Translations under genes and position numbers: made by a program | Assembly: GCA_028280575.1 (NCBI GenBank) | Contig: JANQLN010000129.1 | Location: 1 to 43,144, forward strand | DNA length: 43,144 bases | Source: Clostridia bacterium | Lineage (GTDB): Bacteria > Bacillota > Clostridia > Acetivibrionales > STF1-152 | Reading direction: 5' to 3' | In this document: piece by piece, positions 18,052 to 26,768 of the stretch | Position numbering within the stretch: position 1 is the stretch's first letter | How the letters are laid out: the number at the start of each line of letters is the position of its first letter | Notes under the pieces: model-generated | What the model saw: the letters and a program-made list of their open reading frames with translations, nothing else | Told to the model about the DNA's origin: nothing | Databases searched by the model: none

Positions 18052-18190
18052 GTAATATTTATAGATAATATTATTATATCCGTTTGTTATGCAAAAGAGC
18101 TGCCCGATAGGATAGCCGCCGTAAATGTTTTGTGATTGGCAGTTATTCATGGCGCGGGAAGTGCATTTAAGTATCATTCCCTTATAGGAT

Positions 18191-18227
18191 AAAATCAAAC
18201 CGCCGGCTAAGCTGGCGGTTTGATTTT
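18191..18227. terminator. Strong bidirectional terminator hairpin
   Basis: AAAATCAAACCGCC (18191-18204) and GGCGGTTTGATTTT (18214-18227) form a perfect 14-bp stem with a GC-rich top, a 9-base loop and A/T tails on both sides. It follows the minus-strand coiled-coil gene's stop by about 75 bases only on the wrong side, so it more likely ends a transcript from the right or insulates the WYL unit. Confidence 0.7.
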
Positions 18228-18301
18228 CCGTACCGGTAGGGATGGTCCAGTAAGTTTCCCTATGAAACTTGCCTTTGTCTGTCCCTGCTTCAAATACTGA
18301 T

Positions 18302-19057
18302 TTATGTTGATTGGATTATGTCTTTTAAATCTTCTTTGAGCTCAATAAGCTCTTGCAATTTTTCATTCATTTCAGTCTTGATTTCTATCATTTGGTCTAA
18401 AAGATCGGATATTGCATCAAAATCCTGGGTTTCGCGCAAAGCACGCAGTTCTTCTTTTAAGTAAAGCATTTGTTCACGCATTGAAAGCAGCTCATCCATT
18501 ATTGCTGAAGCCTCTTCATTGTATGGTGCAAATTCTTCCTTCAATGACTGCCATTCTTCCCTGAAACCGGCCATTTTTTCCTTTTCCTCATTGATTTTTT
18601 CCCTGATTGAGGCAAGCTCTTCCTTTTTACCTGCAAATGAATCTTTCAATTCTTTGATGGCTTCTCTTATTTCTGCTGCTTTTTCACGGTCTTTTTCCCT
18701 TAAAGCTGCAAACAGTTCTTTTTTAAGCTCAGTCATTTTTGAATGGTATTCATTTGAACCTTCCTTTACAGTTGAAAATAACTCTCTTAGCTTTTCCATA
18801 TCTTCAGATTTGCGGTTTTGATACTTTTCCTTTAAGCCGGTTTTGAATTCTCTTAAATTCTGCTTTGCAATTCCAAGCTCCTCATGCATGGCTTTTCCTT
18901 CTTCTTTCAGGGCTTTTAGTGCTTCAGCCTTCACCTTGATTTCCTCGGGGACCTGGACCTTTTCAGAAGCCTCAGCAGGTGATTCCTCTGCAAAAACCTG
19001 GATACCTGCCGACATTGCCATTACCATTACAACTACAATACATAAAACCTTTTTCAT
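18302..19057 (-). CDS. Secreted coiled-coil protein of unknown function
   Basis: This 251-residue protein begins MKKVLCIVVVMVMAM, a clear signal peptide with cleavage probably after QVFA near residue 23. The rest is almost entirely charged heptad sequence rich in Glu, Lys, Leu and Arg. It predicts long helices, so an extracytoplasmic coiled coil. The ATG at 19057 follows GAGGTG by 7 nt. It is divergent from an OmpR/histidine-kinase pair. Such Glu/Lys-rich secreted helices occur among Spy/CpxP-like envelope stress proteins. That parallel and control by the neighbouring two-component system are inference. Confidence 0.75.
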   Translation of the reverse strand: MKKVLCIVVVMVMAMSAGIQVFAEESPAEASEKVQVPEEIKVKAEALKALKEEGKAMHEELGIAKQNLREFKTGLKEKYQNRKSEDMEKLRELFSTVKEGSNEYHSKMTELKKELFAALREKDREKAAEIREAIKELKDSFAGKKEELASIREKINEEKEKMAGFREEWQSLKEEFAPYNEEASAIMDELLSMREQMLYLKEELRALRETQDFDAISDLLDQMIEIKTEMNEKLQELIELKEDLKDIIQST

Positions 19058-19317
19058 TACTATCACCTCGTTTGAAATTTATTATGCTTGAAGTATATCC
19101 GTTTATATTGGCAAAATTATGTTTTAAAAGTAAAAAAAATGTGGTAATTCTATGGGATTGCTGTCAGGTGTATGGATTGTATGATAAAATACAAATAGAA
19201 GGATTAATGCCGCAGATGTTTATGAAATGTACCGGATAGAAAATTTGATCGTCAATGATGGGGAGCAGTGAAGAATGAGGTTGTGATATTGAAATAGAGA
19301 AGGAAGTGGAGAGTAAA

Positions 19318-20016
19318 ATGGGAGAAAAATTAATATATGTAGTTGATGATGAAAAAAGGATACGGGATTTGATAAAATCCTACCTTATCAAGGAAGGTTA
19401 TGATGTCAAAGTATTTGAAGATGGGGACGAAGCCGTCAGAACTTTTCATGAAGCAGCTCCCGATATGATGATACTTGATATCATGATGCCCGGTATGGAC
19501 GGATACAGTGTGTGCAGGGAAATCAGAAAAAACAGCGAGGTTCCTATTATAATGGTTTCTGCCAAGGATGATGAAATTGACAGGGTTCTGGGGCTGGAGC
19601 TGGGCAGTGACGATTATATTTCCAAACCCTTCAGCCCCCGTGAGCTTGTTGCAAGGGTAAAGACAATTTTCAGAAGAGTCTCAAAATCAGCTTCAGAAAT
19701 AAATGATAACAATAGAAGAAATACGATAAGCTGCAAGGATGTAGTAATTACACCTGAGGAAAGAAGCATATCCGTAAACAGGAAGGATATTGAGCTTACA
19801 AGCAAGGAATATGATTTCCTGCTGTTCATGATTCAAAATAAAAACAAGGCATTTACAAGGGAGCAGCTTCTTAACAGTATATGGGGTTATGATTTCATAG
19901 GCGACACAAGAGCTGTTGACGATCTGGTCAAAAGAGTGAGAAAAAAGCTCTCTTCTGCAGGATCAAAGCTGGAGATTGTTACCGTATGGGGATATGGATA
20001 CAAAATAATGGAGTAG
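19318..20016 (+). CDS. OmpR/PhoB-family response regulator
   Basis: The protein has 232 residues. The receiver domain (about 1-120) has D10/D11, phosphoacceptor D54 in MMILDIMMPGMDG, and the KPFSPRELVARV segment. A C-terminal winged helix (about 135-230) has LTSKEYDFLLFMIQNKN and the YDFIGDTRAVDDLVKRVRKKL recognition region. The ATG at 19318 follows GGAGAG at normal distance; an in-frame GTG lies 12 bases earlier. Nine bases separate it from the kinase gene, so the pair is an operon. Targets may include the divergent secreted coiled-coil gene. Confidence 0.94.
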   Translation: MGEKLIYVVDDEKRIRDLIKSYLIKEGYDVKVFEDGDEAVRTFHEAAPDMMILDIMMPGMDGYSVCREIRKNSEVPIIMVSAKDDEIDRVLGLELGSDDYISKPFSPRELVARVKTIFRRVSKSASEINDNNRRNTISCKDVVITPEERSISVNRKDIELTSKEYDFLLFMIQNKNKAFTREQLLNSIWGYDFIGDTRAVDDLVKRVRKKLSSAGSKLEIVTVWGYGYKIME

Positions 20017-20025
20017 GAGATTGTT

Positions 20026-21456
20026 ATGAAAAGCTCAATCACAAGGAAAATAATTCTCTCATATTTTTTGTTGATTTTCCTGTCGTTTATGGTCTTAAGC
20101 CTTCTTTTCAATGTTGCTGCCAGGACAACCATGGAAAATCAAGCGAAAGACTCCATGCTTCAGGATATGGATATTATAAAAACTGAACTTGAGAAAGTAA
20201 TAGGAAATTCAAGGGCAGTGGATTACAGGAATTTAAGAGAAAGAATAAAGGATGTGCTTCAGCAGAATATATATAGCAGACCCAGGTTTATAAGACTTTC
20301 TTCTCTTGAATCAGACTGGATTTTGGTATCAACCGACCTTAAGCTGATATTTCGTGATTTTTCAACAAAAGGCAGCAAGAATAGTGAATTTCTAACACAG
20401 CTTCTTGAGGAAGTTAAAAAATTTGATAATACAAATAAGATAAATAAGATTACAATTGATGGTACGGACTATTTTGTAACATTGGGTCAGTTGGAAGGGG
20501 TCAGGGCAAAGAACAATATGAATGCTTCGGTATTATTATACATAACCATAGGTCCAGTTAAACAGTTCGCATCAAGCATGTTCAGGGGATTGATATTGGC
20601 AATAGGCGTAACCGGACTAATAGCTGTGGTTTTCGGAGTTATTTTTGCAAGGTCCATTGCAAAGCCCATAATCCGTTTGAAGCAGCGTGCAAAGCTTTTA
20701 TCCAAGAGAGATTTTGACACCAGGGTGGTAATAAATACGGGAGATGAATTGGAGGACCTGGCCAATACATTGGATGATATGGCAAGTGAGCTCAAGGAAT
20801 ATGACATATCACAAAAAAGATTTTTGCAAAATGCTTCACATGAGTTAAAAACTCCTTTGATGTCCATACAGGGCTATGCAGAAGGTATAAGGGACGGGGT
20901 GTTTGACGACAATGACGAGGCTTTGAACATAATCACGGATGAAAGTATAAGGATGAAAAAGCTGGTGGAGGAAATCATCTTCCTTTCAAAGCTTGAGACT
21001 ATGGAGGATTTTTATGTATTTGTGCCTGAAAGGCTTAATTCCACCCTGGGGAAAAGTGTAGAAAAAATAAGAAGCCTTGCGCTCAAGAATAATATTGATA
21101 TCTCAATAAATGCAGCTTCAAATCCATTGGTTGAAATGGACAGGGACAAACTAATCCAGGCATTCATAAATGTTTTGGGCAATTGCATAAGATATGCAAG
21201 CTCTGCCATAGGAATTGAGACATATCCTGAAGGGAAAAATGCGGTAATCAGGATATATGATGATGGAAATGGATTCAGTGAGAAGGAAGTGCAAAAGGTT
21301 TTCGAAAGATTTTACAAGGGCAAAAAGGGTAATACGGGATTGGGGCTTGCGATAACCAAGGTTATTATTGAAAAGCACGGAGGAAGTATATCTGTAAATA
21401 ATAGGGAAGAGAGGGGAGCAGAGTTTGTTATTTGCCTGCCTGTTCCCAATGATTGA
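20026..21456 (+). CDS. Membrane sensor histidine kinase, HAMP-HisKA-HATPase
   Basis: The protein has 476 residues. Transmembrane helices near 8-30 and 187-208 enclose an extracytoplasmic sensor of about 155 residues. A HAMP domain follows (about 210-262, ARSIAKPIIRLKQRAKLL). The H box NASHELKTPLMS has phosphoacceptor His272. The ATP domain has N box (VLGNCIRYA), G1 (DDGNGF), F (FERFYKG) and G2 (NTGLGLAITKVI). The ATG follows AGGAG. This is a complete EnvZ/PhoR-like kinase, partner of the regulator upstream. Confidence 0.94.
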   Translation: MKSSITRKIILSYFLLIFLSFMVLSLLFNVAARTTMENQAKDSMLQDMDIIKTELEKVIGNSRAVDYRNLRERIKDVLQQNIYSRPRFIRLSSLESDWILVSTDLKLIFRDFSTKGSKNSEFLTQLLEEVKKFDNTNKINKITIDGTDYFVTLGQLEGVRAKNNMNASVLLYITIGPVKQFASSMFRGLILAIGVTGLIAVVFGVIFARSIAKPIIRLKQRAKLLSKRDFDTRVVINTGDELEDLANTLDDMASELKEYDISQKRFLQNASHELKTPLMSIQGYAEGIRDGVFDDNDEALNIITDESIRMKKLVEEIIFLSKLETMEDFYVFVPERLNSTLGKSVEKIRSLALKNNIDISINAASNPLVEMDRDKLIQAFINVLGNCIRYASSAIGIETYPEGKNAVIRIYDDGNGFSEKEVQKVFERFYKGKKGNTGLGLAITKVIIEKHGGSISVNNREERGAEFVICLPVPND

Positions 21457-21524
21457 TAATTTTTATTATGGGAAAAGCTGTTGAGTTATTAAAGGCAAAT
21501 GATGGGTAAAATGGGGGTATGATT

Positions 21525-22046
21525 ATGTATCATATTGATATGGCAAACTCAAAGGTACAAATTAAAAATATTACGGTAAATGAATTGCCTGTTATTTTAA
21601 AATGGTATAATAATTCTCTAGAATTTAAATATGCCACAGGGATTGATAAACCCGTGTCATACAAATTTTTATATCTAAAGCTGATTGAAACGGCAATCAG
21701 CAGTGAGGATTTTTTTGCAGGTATTTTCTTGAACAACGGTTCATGTAAGATTGTGGGTATTATTAAAGGATGCTTCAAAGAAAAAAATAAACTGTGGATC
21801 AACTCAATTGTCCTCGAGCCTGAATACAGGAATATGGGTTACGGCACGGAAGCCATAAAGCTGCTTTTTGCCAGGCTTAAAAATATAAAGGGAATTTGCC
21901 ATGCATACCTTTCCGTTATGGAAGAAAATAAGAGGGGTATAGACTTCTGGAAGAAAAATGGTTTCACTGTTTTCCGAAAATACAAAAAAAGCTTCAATTT
22001 TGAAGGCAGCCGGGTTGGCGCAGTTATAATGCACCGTTCTATTTGA
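21525..22046 (+). CDS. GNAT family N-acetyltransferase
   Basis: This 173-residue protein has the GNAT acetyl-CoA-binding motif A in LEPEYRNMGYGTEAIKLL (R-x-x-G-x-G) and a motif B-like FWKKNGFTVFRKY near the end. It should transfer an acetyl group to an amine; the acceptor is unknown. GGGGGT precedes ATG 21525 by 7 nt, so the ATG at 21519, which lies too close, is less likely. It stands alone after the kinase gene, with a 68-base gap. Confidence 0.85.
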   Translation: MYHIDMANSKVQIKNITVNELPVILKWYNNSLEFKYATGIDKPVSYKFLYLKLIETAISSEDFFAGIFLNNGSCKIVGIIKGCFKEKNKLWINSIVLEPEYRNMGYGTEAIKLLFARLKNIKGICHAYLSVMEENKRGIDFWKKNGFTVFRKYKKSFNFEGSRVGAVIMHRSI

Positions 22047-22057
22047 ATTTAAGAATA

Positions 22058-22074
22058 AATGATTAATAATCATT
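22058..22074. promoter_or_regulatory. AT-rich palindrome upstream of the oxidoreductase
   Basis: AATGATT-AAT-AATCATT is a perfect 7-bp-arm palindrome about 56 bp before the alpha-subunit start. It may be an operator, but short AT-rich palindromes are common by chance. Confidence 0.3.
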
Positions 22075-22129
22075 ATTAAGGGTAAATAATGTAAATATTA
22101 AAAGTTAGATTTTATTTACGAGGTGAAAA

Positions 22130-23812
22130 ATGGATTATAACATTCTTATTGGCGGAGAGGCGGGACAGGGAATGGATACCTTGTCTGCAATACTTGAAAG
22201 GACTCTTAAAAGAAACGGGTTTGAAATTTTTTCAACAAAGGACTATATGTCACGTATTCGCGGAGGACATAACTTCATTCAAATCAGGTTCGGTGATAAA
22301 AAGCTTTATTCCCACAAAGAAAGCCTTGATGTGATTATTGCATTAAATGCCGAATCAGTGAACCTGCATATTGACAGACTGGTTGAAAACGGTACGATAG
22401 TTATTAATACGGGCAGTGATATTAACGACCATAGGCTTCTGGAAATACCTATGAAGGAGATTGCCGGGGAAATAGGCAATGCAAAGATTGCCGGCAGCGT
22501 TGCCCTGGGAACGGTTTTAAAGCTTTTCAATATTAAGCGGGACAAGGTGAATTCAGTCTTTGATAAAGTCTTTAAAAAACAGGATATAGTTGAAATTAAT
22601 ATGAAAGCTTTTGAAAAAGGGTATGGACTTGTTGGCGGAAAATACGAAGTCAATGGAATGAATGATGATGATAAAATTATGATAAACGGTAACGAAGCTG
22701 TTGCAGTAGGAGCTATAGCAGCAGGCTGTAAATTTTATTCGGCTTATCCCATGACTCCGTCAACAAGTATAATGAATTACATGGCAGCTAAAATGAACAA
22801 AATTGAGATGGTTGTGGAGCAGGCAGAAGATGAGATAGCTGCGATAAACATGGCTATCGGTGCCTCTTATGCAGGTGCCAGGGCTATGACAGGCACATCA
22901 GGCGGAGGATTTTCATTAATGGTTGAAGGGCTTGGTTTGTCATCAATGATGGAGCTGCCCCTTGTTATTGCCGAAGTTCAAAGACCCGGGCCTGCAACCG
23001 GTCTTCCGACAAGAACAGAGCAGGGAGATTTGAAGTTCGTTATAAATGCTTCCCAGGGGGATTTTCCAAGGATGGTAATTGCGCTTAAGAATCCCGAAGA
23101 TGCATTTTACCAGACTGTAAGAGCATTCAACATGGCAGATAAATACAGGATACCGGTCATATTATTGAGTGACCAGTTTCTTGCTGATTATGTAACAACC
23201 TATAAACCTTTTGATTTTAGCGGAATAGAGAATGAAAGATATATGGATAATAATAAGAGCTTCAAAAAGGGGGAAAAAACATACAAACCTTATGAGCTTA
23301 CACCAAGCGGTATTTCACCAAGGATAATTCCGGGAAGCATTGAAGGATTTACTGTGCTTGTTGACAGTGATGAACACGATGAGACAGGACATATTGTCGA
23401 ATCGGGCCGGTTAAGGGTAAAAATGAATGATAAAAGAATGAAAAAGGCCGAACTGCTTGAAGAGGATATTCAAGAACCGGAGTTTTTCGGCTCAAAAGAT
23501 TTTGAAGTTCTTTATGTAGCCTGGGGCTCTACTTTCGGACCTCTAAAGGAAGCGGTAAATAATTTGAACAGGAGAGGCGGGAAAAAATATGGCGCACTTA
23601 TATTTGGAGATATCTGGCCCTTACCGAAAAAAGAAATTGTTGAAAAGGCAAAAAAGGCATGTACTTTGGTTAATGTTGAGCAAAATGCTACAGGACAGCT
23701 TGCATCGGTAATTAGAGAACAGACCGGGATAATTTGTACTAAAAGCATTCTTAAATATGACGGACGTCCCTTTAGCCCTGAATATATTATAGAAAGGAGT
23801 AAAACATTGTGA
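22130..23812 (+). CDS. korA: 2-oxoacid:ferredoxin oxidoreductase, fused gamma-alpha subunit
   Basis: The protein has 560 residues. The N-terminal gamma-type domain (about 1-180) has GGEAGQGMDTLSAIL and YMSRIRGGHN. The alpha-type pyrimidine-binding domain follows (about 190-560) with GNEAVAVGAIAAGCKFYSAY, TGTSGGGFSLM and RPGPATGLPTRTEQGD. With the beta subunit it converts a 2-oxoacid and CoA to acyl-CoA, CO2 and reduced ferredoxin, or runs in reverse. The fused layout is typical of 2-oxoglutarate or branched-chain/indolepyruvate-like KorA; the exact substrate cannot be read here. The ATG follows GAGGTG. Overlaps the beta gene by 4 bases. Confidence 0.9.
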   Translation: MDYNILIGGEAGQGMDTLSAILERTLKRNGFEIFSTKDYMSRIRGGHNFIQIRFGDKKLYSHKESLDVIIALNAESVNLHIDRLVENGTIVINTGSDINDHRLLEIPMKEIAGEIGNAKIAGSVALGTVLKLFNIKRDKVNSVFDKVFKKQDIVEINMKAFEKGYGLVGGKYEVNGMNDDDKIMINGNEAVAVGAIAAGCKFYSAYPMTPSTSIMNYMAAKMNKIEMVVEQAEDEIAAINMAIGASYAGARAMTGTSGGGFSLMVEGLGLSSMMELPLVIAEVQRPGPATGLPTRTEQGDLKFVINASQGDFPRMVIALKNPEDAFYQTVRAFNMADKYRIPVILLSDQFLADYVTTYKPFDFSGIENERYMDNNKSFKKGEKTYKPYELTPSGISPRIIPGSIEGFTVLVDSDEHDETGHIVESGRLRVKMNDKRMKKAELLEEDIQEPEFFGSKDFEVLYVAWGSTFGPLKEAVNNLNRRGGKKYGALIFGDIWPLPKKEIVEKAKKACTLVNVEQNATGQLASVIREQTGIICTKSILKYDGRPFSPEYIIERSKTL

Positions 23813-24660
23813 GTGGATGTGGATTTGAAACATATGAAACCGCTTGGTGCCCCGGATGCGGAAATTTTGGAATACTTGCTGCATTAAAAAATGCGCTTGA
23901 AAAACTTCAAAAAAAGCCGCATGAAGTTTTAGTTGTGGGTGGAATAGGGCAAGCGGCAAAAACCCCTCAATATATAAATACAAATGGGTTTTGCGGGTTG
24001 CACGGAAGGGCTGTGCCTCCTGCGGCTGCGGCTAAAATAGTGAACAGGGACCTTACTGTAATAGTAAATACGGGAGACGGAGATACTTATGGGGAAGGCG
24101 GAAACCACCTGATTCATAATATAAGAAGAAATATTGACATTACCCATTTTGTCCATGATAATCAAATATATGGTTTGACAAAGGGACAGGCGTCACCCAC
24201 AACTGCCGAAGGGCATGTTACAACAGTACAGGCTTTGGGCTCAAAAATGCTGCCTTTAAATCCGCTGCTCCTTTCACTGGTACTTGGTGCAGGATTTGTA
24301 GCCAGGGGGTCAAGTGGAGATGTAAAGCTCTTAACAGAAATAATGGAGCAGGCTATTATATATAAAGGATACGCCATTGTTGACATCCTTCAGCCATGTG
24401 TAAGCTTTAATAAGGTCAATACCTACAAGTGGTATAAAGAAAGGGTTTACAGGATTGGCAGTGATTATGACTTTGAAAATATGGATGCCGCAATAAATAA
24501 AGCATCGGAATGGGGAGACAGAATACCTTTGGGAATAATATATAAAAAGGAAAGGCCTGTATATTCCGACAAATTGGATTTTCTAAAAAAAGGAAAGGCA
24601 CTTGTATACAGGGGCCTGAACCCTCAAAAAATCCAGGGTTTGTTAAGTGATTTTATGTGA
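23809..24660 (+). CDS. korB: 2-oxoacid:ferredoxin oxidoreductase, beta subunit (TPP-binding)
   Basis: This 283-residue subunit has ETAWCPGCGNFG (N-terminal Cys pair), HGRAVPPAAAAKI and the thiamine-diphosphate motif GDGDTYGEGGNHLIH. It has the length and order of KorB-type beta subunits. No 4Fe-4S ferredoxin domain is attached and no delta subunit is encoded next to it, so electrons go to a separate ferredoxin. The GTG start overlaps the alpha stop (GTGA) and has AGGAG 9 nt upstream. A strong hairpin terminator follows, so korAB is one unit. Confidence 0.93.
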   Translation: MSGCGFETYETAWCPGCGNFGILAALKNALEKLQKKPHEVLVVGGIGQAAKTPQYINTNGFCGLHGRAVPPAAAAKIVNRDLTVIVNTGDGDTYGEGGNHLIHNIRRNIDITHFVHDNQIYGLTKGQASPTTAEGHVTTVQALGSKMLPLNPLLLSLVLGAGFVARGSSGDVKLLTEIMEQAIIYKGYAIVDILQPCVSFNKVNTYKWYKERVYRIGSDYDFENMDAAINKASEWGDRIPLGIIYKKERPVYSDKLDFLKKGKALVYRGLNPQKIQGLLSDFM

Positions 24661-24700
24661 TTTTTTTTGGATATGAATTTGTTAATTATGAATAAAAAAA

Positions 24701-24733
24701 AATAGGCAGATTATAGCAATCTGTCTATTTTTA
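24701..24733 (+). terminator. Rho-independent terminator after korAB
   Basis: AATAGGCAGATT (24701-24712) pairs with AATCTGTCTATT (24718-24729), with one G-U, around a 5-base loop and followed by a T run. Confidence 0.8.
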
Positions 24734-24761
24734 TTTTTTAGTATTAAAAACAAGCCCAATC

Positions 24762-24770
24762 TGTTATAAT
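24762..24770 (+). promoter_or_regulatory. Extended -10 promoter of the antiporter operon
   Basis: TGTTATAAT is a consensus extended -10, 66 bases before the first antiporter gene and just after the korAB terminator. No clear -35 is seen. Confidence 0.5.
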
Positions 24771-24836
24771 GAAACTGTAAATCTTTTAATTTTGTGTTTA
24801 AGCATCGGTAATAAATGGTCCGAACGGGGTGGAATA

Positions 24837-25346
24837 ATGCTTGGAAAGTTTAAAAGATTTTTGAAGATAGGCGGGGTGTCGGCATGTGTATGGTGTATAT
24901 TGTCAGAGATGATTTCCATAGATACTGTTATAACAGGTTTTTTCCTCGGGATAACATCTGCAGGAATATCATCTGTTTTGTTGAGCCGGCCGGGAAGTAA
25001 ACCGGGGAATAAAAAATTTTTGTTAAAACCGTTATCATTTTTTAGATATATTGGGATATTATTAAAAAATATTTACAAATCAGGCTTTGGTGCTATTATA
25101 AATATAATTACCGAAAAAGTTAATGTTGGTATTATTGAAATTGAAACCTGTCTTAAAAACCCTATAAATCGTGCTATTTTGGCAAATTCAATAACCATGA
25201 CTCCCGGAACGGTAACAATAGAGCTTGAAGATAACAGGATTACCGTGCTCTGGCTGGAAAATAAGCCTGTGAGTAAAAAAGAGGCCGGGGAAATAATCAA
25301 GGGAGACCTGGAAAATATTTTAAGCGGGAGTGAGATTAATGAATGA
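24837..25346 (+). CDS. mnhE: Mrp/Mbh antiporter subunit E (MbhA-like)
   Basis: This 169-residue membrane protein has two or three N-terminal hydrophobic segments and a soluble C-terminal half. NSITMTPGTVTIELEDN is the family's signature. MrpE supports assembly and activity of the Mrp Na+/H+ antiporter. The ATG at 24837 follows GGGGTGG. First gene of an eight-gene operon with overlapping or abutting frames, in the order E-F-G-D'-E'-B-C-D seen in Mbh-type complexes. Confidence 0.9.
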   Translation: MLGKFKRFLKIGGVSACVWCILSEMISIDTVITGFFLGITSAGISSVLLSRPGSKPGNKKFLLKPLSFFRYIGILLKNIYKSGFGAIINIITEKVNVGIIEIETCLKNPINRAILANSITMTPGTVTIELEDNRITVLWLENKPVSKKEAGEIIKGDLENILSGSEINE

Positions 25347-25593
25347 TTTAATTTTGTTTGCTATGATACTGGTTTCTCTTTTTACTGCAGCAAGAGTAGT
25401 ATTCGGACCCTCCATATGGGATAGATTATTGGGATATAATTTGTTTTCTTCAAAAATAACTATGATGATAATAATAATAGCCTTGTTCTCGGATAAAAGC
25501 TATCTTCTGGATGTAGCTTTTACATATGCACTGCTCGGTTTTGTGGGAATTATTTTTGTTGCAGGCTTTATACAAAAGAAAGGGAAAATATGA
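25339..25593 (+). CDS. mnhF: Mrp/Mbh antiporter subunit F (MbhB-like)
   Basis: The protein has 84 residues and three hydrophobic helices. RVVFGPSIWDRLLGYNLFSSK matches the MrpF pattern G-P-s-x-x-D-R. The ATG at 25339 has GGGAG 8 nt upstream and overlaps subunit E by 8 bases. The family is a small core piece of the antiporter membrane arm. Confidence 0.9.
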   Translation: MNDLILFAMILVSLFTAARVVFGPSIWDRLLGYNLFSSKITMMIIIIALFSDKSYLLDVAFTYALLGFVGIIFVAGFIQKKGKI

Positions 25594-25594
25594 T

Positions 25595-25909
25595 ATGTTA
25601 CCCGGTTTGTTTGATATATTAGGAAATATTTTCATATCCGCAGGTTTGTTGTTTATTGTGTTTGGAGTAATCGGCATTTACAGGTTCAAGGATTTTTATG
25701 CCCGGATTCTCATTTCCTCAAAGGTCGATACTATTGGGTTTATTACAATTATGTTCGGTGTTATATTGAAAGCCGGATTTTCCATGTTTTCACTCAAGGT
25801 CATATTGATATTGATAATATCCATTATTATAAATCCCATTGTCAGCAATGCCGTAGTGAGGTCCGCATATTACAGCGATTACAGGATAGAAAGGAAAAAC
25901 AGCGGATGA
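25595..25909 (+). CDS. mnhG: Mrp/Mbh antiporter subunit G (MbhC-like)
   Basis: The protein has 104 residues and three hydrophobic helices. GVIGIYRFKDFYARILISSKVDTIGF fits the MrpG signature (R-x-x-D-x-Y-x-R). The ATG stands one base after the subunit F stop. Its own stop overlaps the next start (ATGA), implying coupled translation. Confidence 0.9.
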   Translation: MLPGLFDILGNIFISAGLLFIVFGVIGIYRFKDFYARILISSKVDTIGFITIMFGVILKAGFSMFSLKVILILIISIIINPIVSNAVVRSAYYSDYRIERKNSG

Positions 25910-26445
25910 TGATAGAAGTTATATTCATTTTAATGGTGGCTTTTGCATTTGCGTCAATCCAGGCTAAGAATCTTAAGACTGCCGTAATTTATCTTGGTCT
26001 TTACTCAATGATCAGTTCATTTGCATACCTTTTGCTTTCAGCACCCGATGTGGCAATTGCCGAAGCTGTTATTGGATGTACACTGGCGTCCATAATATAC
26101 CTGGTAGCATTGCAAAAATACAAGGTATTTAATATTTGTTATATCAACAGGGAATTCAATGTGTCAAACGACAGGGTAGTGGCGGCTAAAAAGAGCAACC
26201 TGATACACCTGGTTGAAGAGTATTGTTCAACCAAGGATCTTGACCCATACATAACATATTTGGCAGGGGATCTTGAGGAACATTTGAAAAGCTTTAAACA
26301 CGACCTTATTATATATCATGAGGGTAAAAAGATTTATTTTTACGGGCGCAAAAGAAATTATCATATAACAAATATATGTAAATATATAACCAGGAGAAAA
26401 TACATAGACAAAGAGAAGCTGGATTTTAAGATGATGATACATTAA
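25906..26445 (+). CDS. DUF4040/MbhD-like antiporter subunit with a C-terminal soluble extension
   Basis: This 179-residue protein has a DUF4040-type membrane part (about 1-75: three helices, then LLSAPDVAIAEAVIGCTLAS, the conserved pattern shared with the C-terminus of MrpA). After about residue 80 comes a charged, tyrosine-rich tail of about 100 residues not typical of MbhD proteins (around 90-100 residues long in all). The tail is probably cytoplasmic and its function is unknown. Coupled by ATGA overlap with subunit G. Confidence 0.8.
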   Translation: MMIEVIFILMVAFAFASIQAKNLKTAVIYLGLYSMISSFAYLLLSAPDVAIAEAVIGCTLASIIYLVALQKYKVFNICYINREFNVSNDRVVAAKKSNLIHLVEEYCSTKDLDPYITYLAGDLEEHLKSFKHDLIIYHEGKKIYFYGRKRNYHITNICKYITRRKYIDKEKLDFKMMIH

Positions 26446-26489
26446 AAATACATGTAACTGGAAAAAGAATGACGGAGGAGGACAGGAAT

Positions 26490-26768
26490 ATGAGTGATTC
26501 CTTAAGGAGAACGGCGATTATGGTAATCATAGCCATAAGTATGATGGCTGTACTCATTTTTTATAATGACGTAGAAATATTGTCATGGGAATCAAGGAAT
26601 TATTACCTGAAAAATTTCATATCAGACACAGGGGCAAAAAATGCGGTTGCAGCTATATATCTCAACTATAGGATTTTTGACACCTTTTTTGAAGCACTTT
26701 TGCTTATGATAAGCGTAACCGGTATTATATACTTTTTGGAGGAAAAGGGACATGACGATACAGAATAA
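26490..26768 (+). CDS. MbhE-like antiporter subunit
   Basis: The protein has 92 residues. One helix lies near the N-terminus, then NAVAAIYLNYRIFDTFFEALLLMISVTGIIYF, which matches the MbhE/MrpA C-terminal pattern (N-V-x-x-I-x-x-x-x-R-x-x-D-T-x-x-E). In Mrp complexes these helices are fused to MrpA; here they stand alone as in Mbh. GGAGGAGG lies 8 nt before ATG 26490, which decides the start over ATG 26469. Overlaps subunit B by 17 bases. Confidence 0.8.
   Translation: MSDSLRRTAIMVIIAISMMAVLIFYNDVEILSWESRNYYLKNFISDTGAKNAVAAIYLNYRIFDTFFEALLLMISVTGIIYFLEEKGHDDTE

Larger units (their letters stand above)
17866..18301. other. Intergenic and leader region upstream of the WYL regulator
   Basis: This stretch holds the short coupled frame, the regulator's promoter and palindrome, and the 14-bp-stem terminator near 18.2 kb. 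It also has a 7-bp inverted repeat AAGTTTC-CCTAT-GAAACTT near 18251-18269. The weak 60-codon minus-strand frame at 18016-18198 crosses the operator and is not supported. Confidence 0.5.

Noticed and set aside
18016..18198. 60-codon minus-strand frame upstream of the WYL regulator
   Set aside because: No spaced ribosome site, no recognisable motif, and it runs through the operator palindrome and the -10 box.
19201..19240. Ten-codon frame MPQMFMKCTG before the OmpR regulator
   Set aside because: Too short and too far from the regulator to support a leader-peptide claim.
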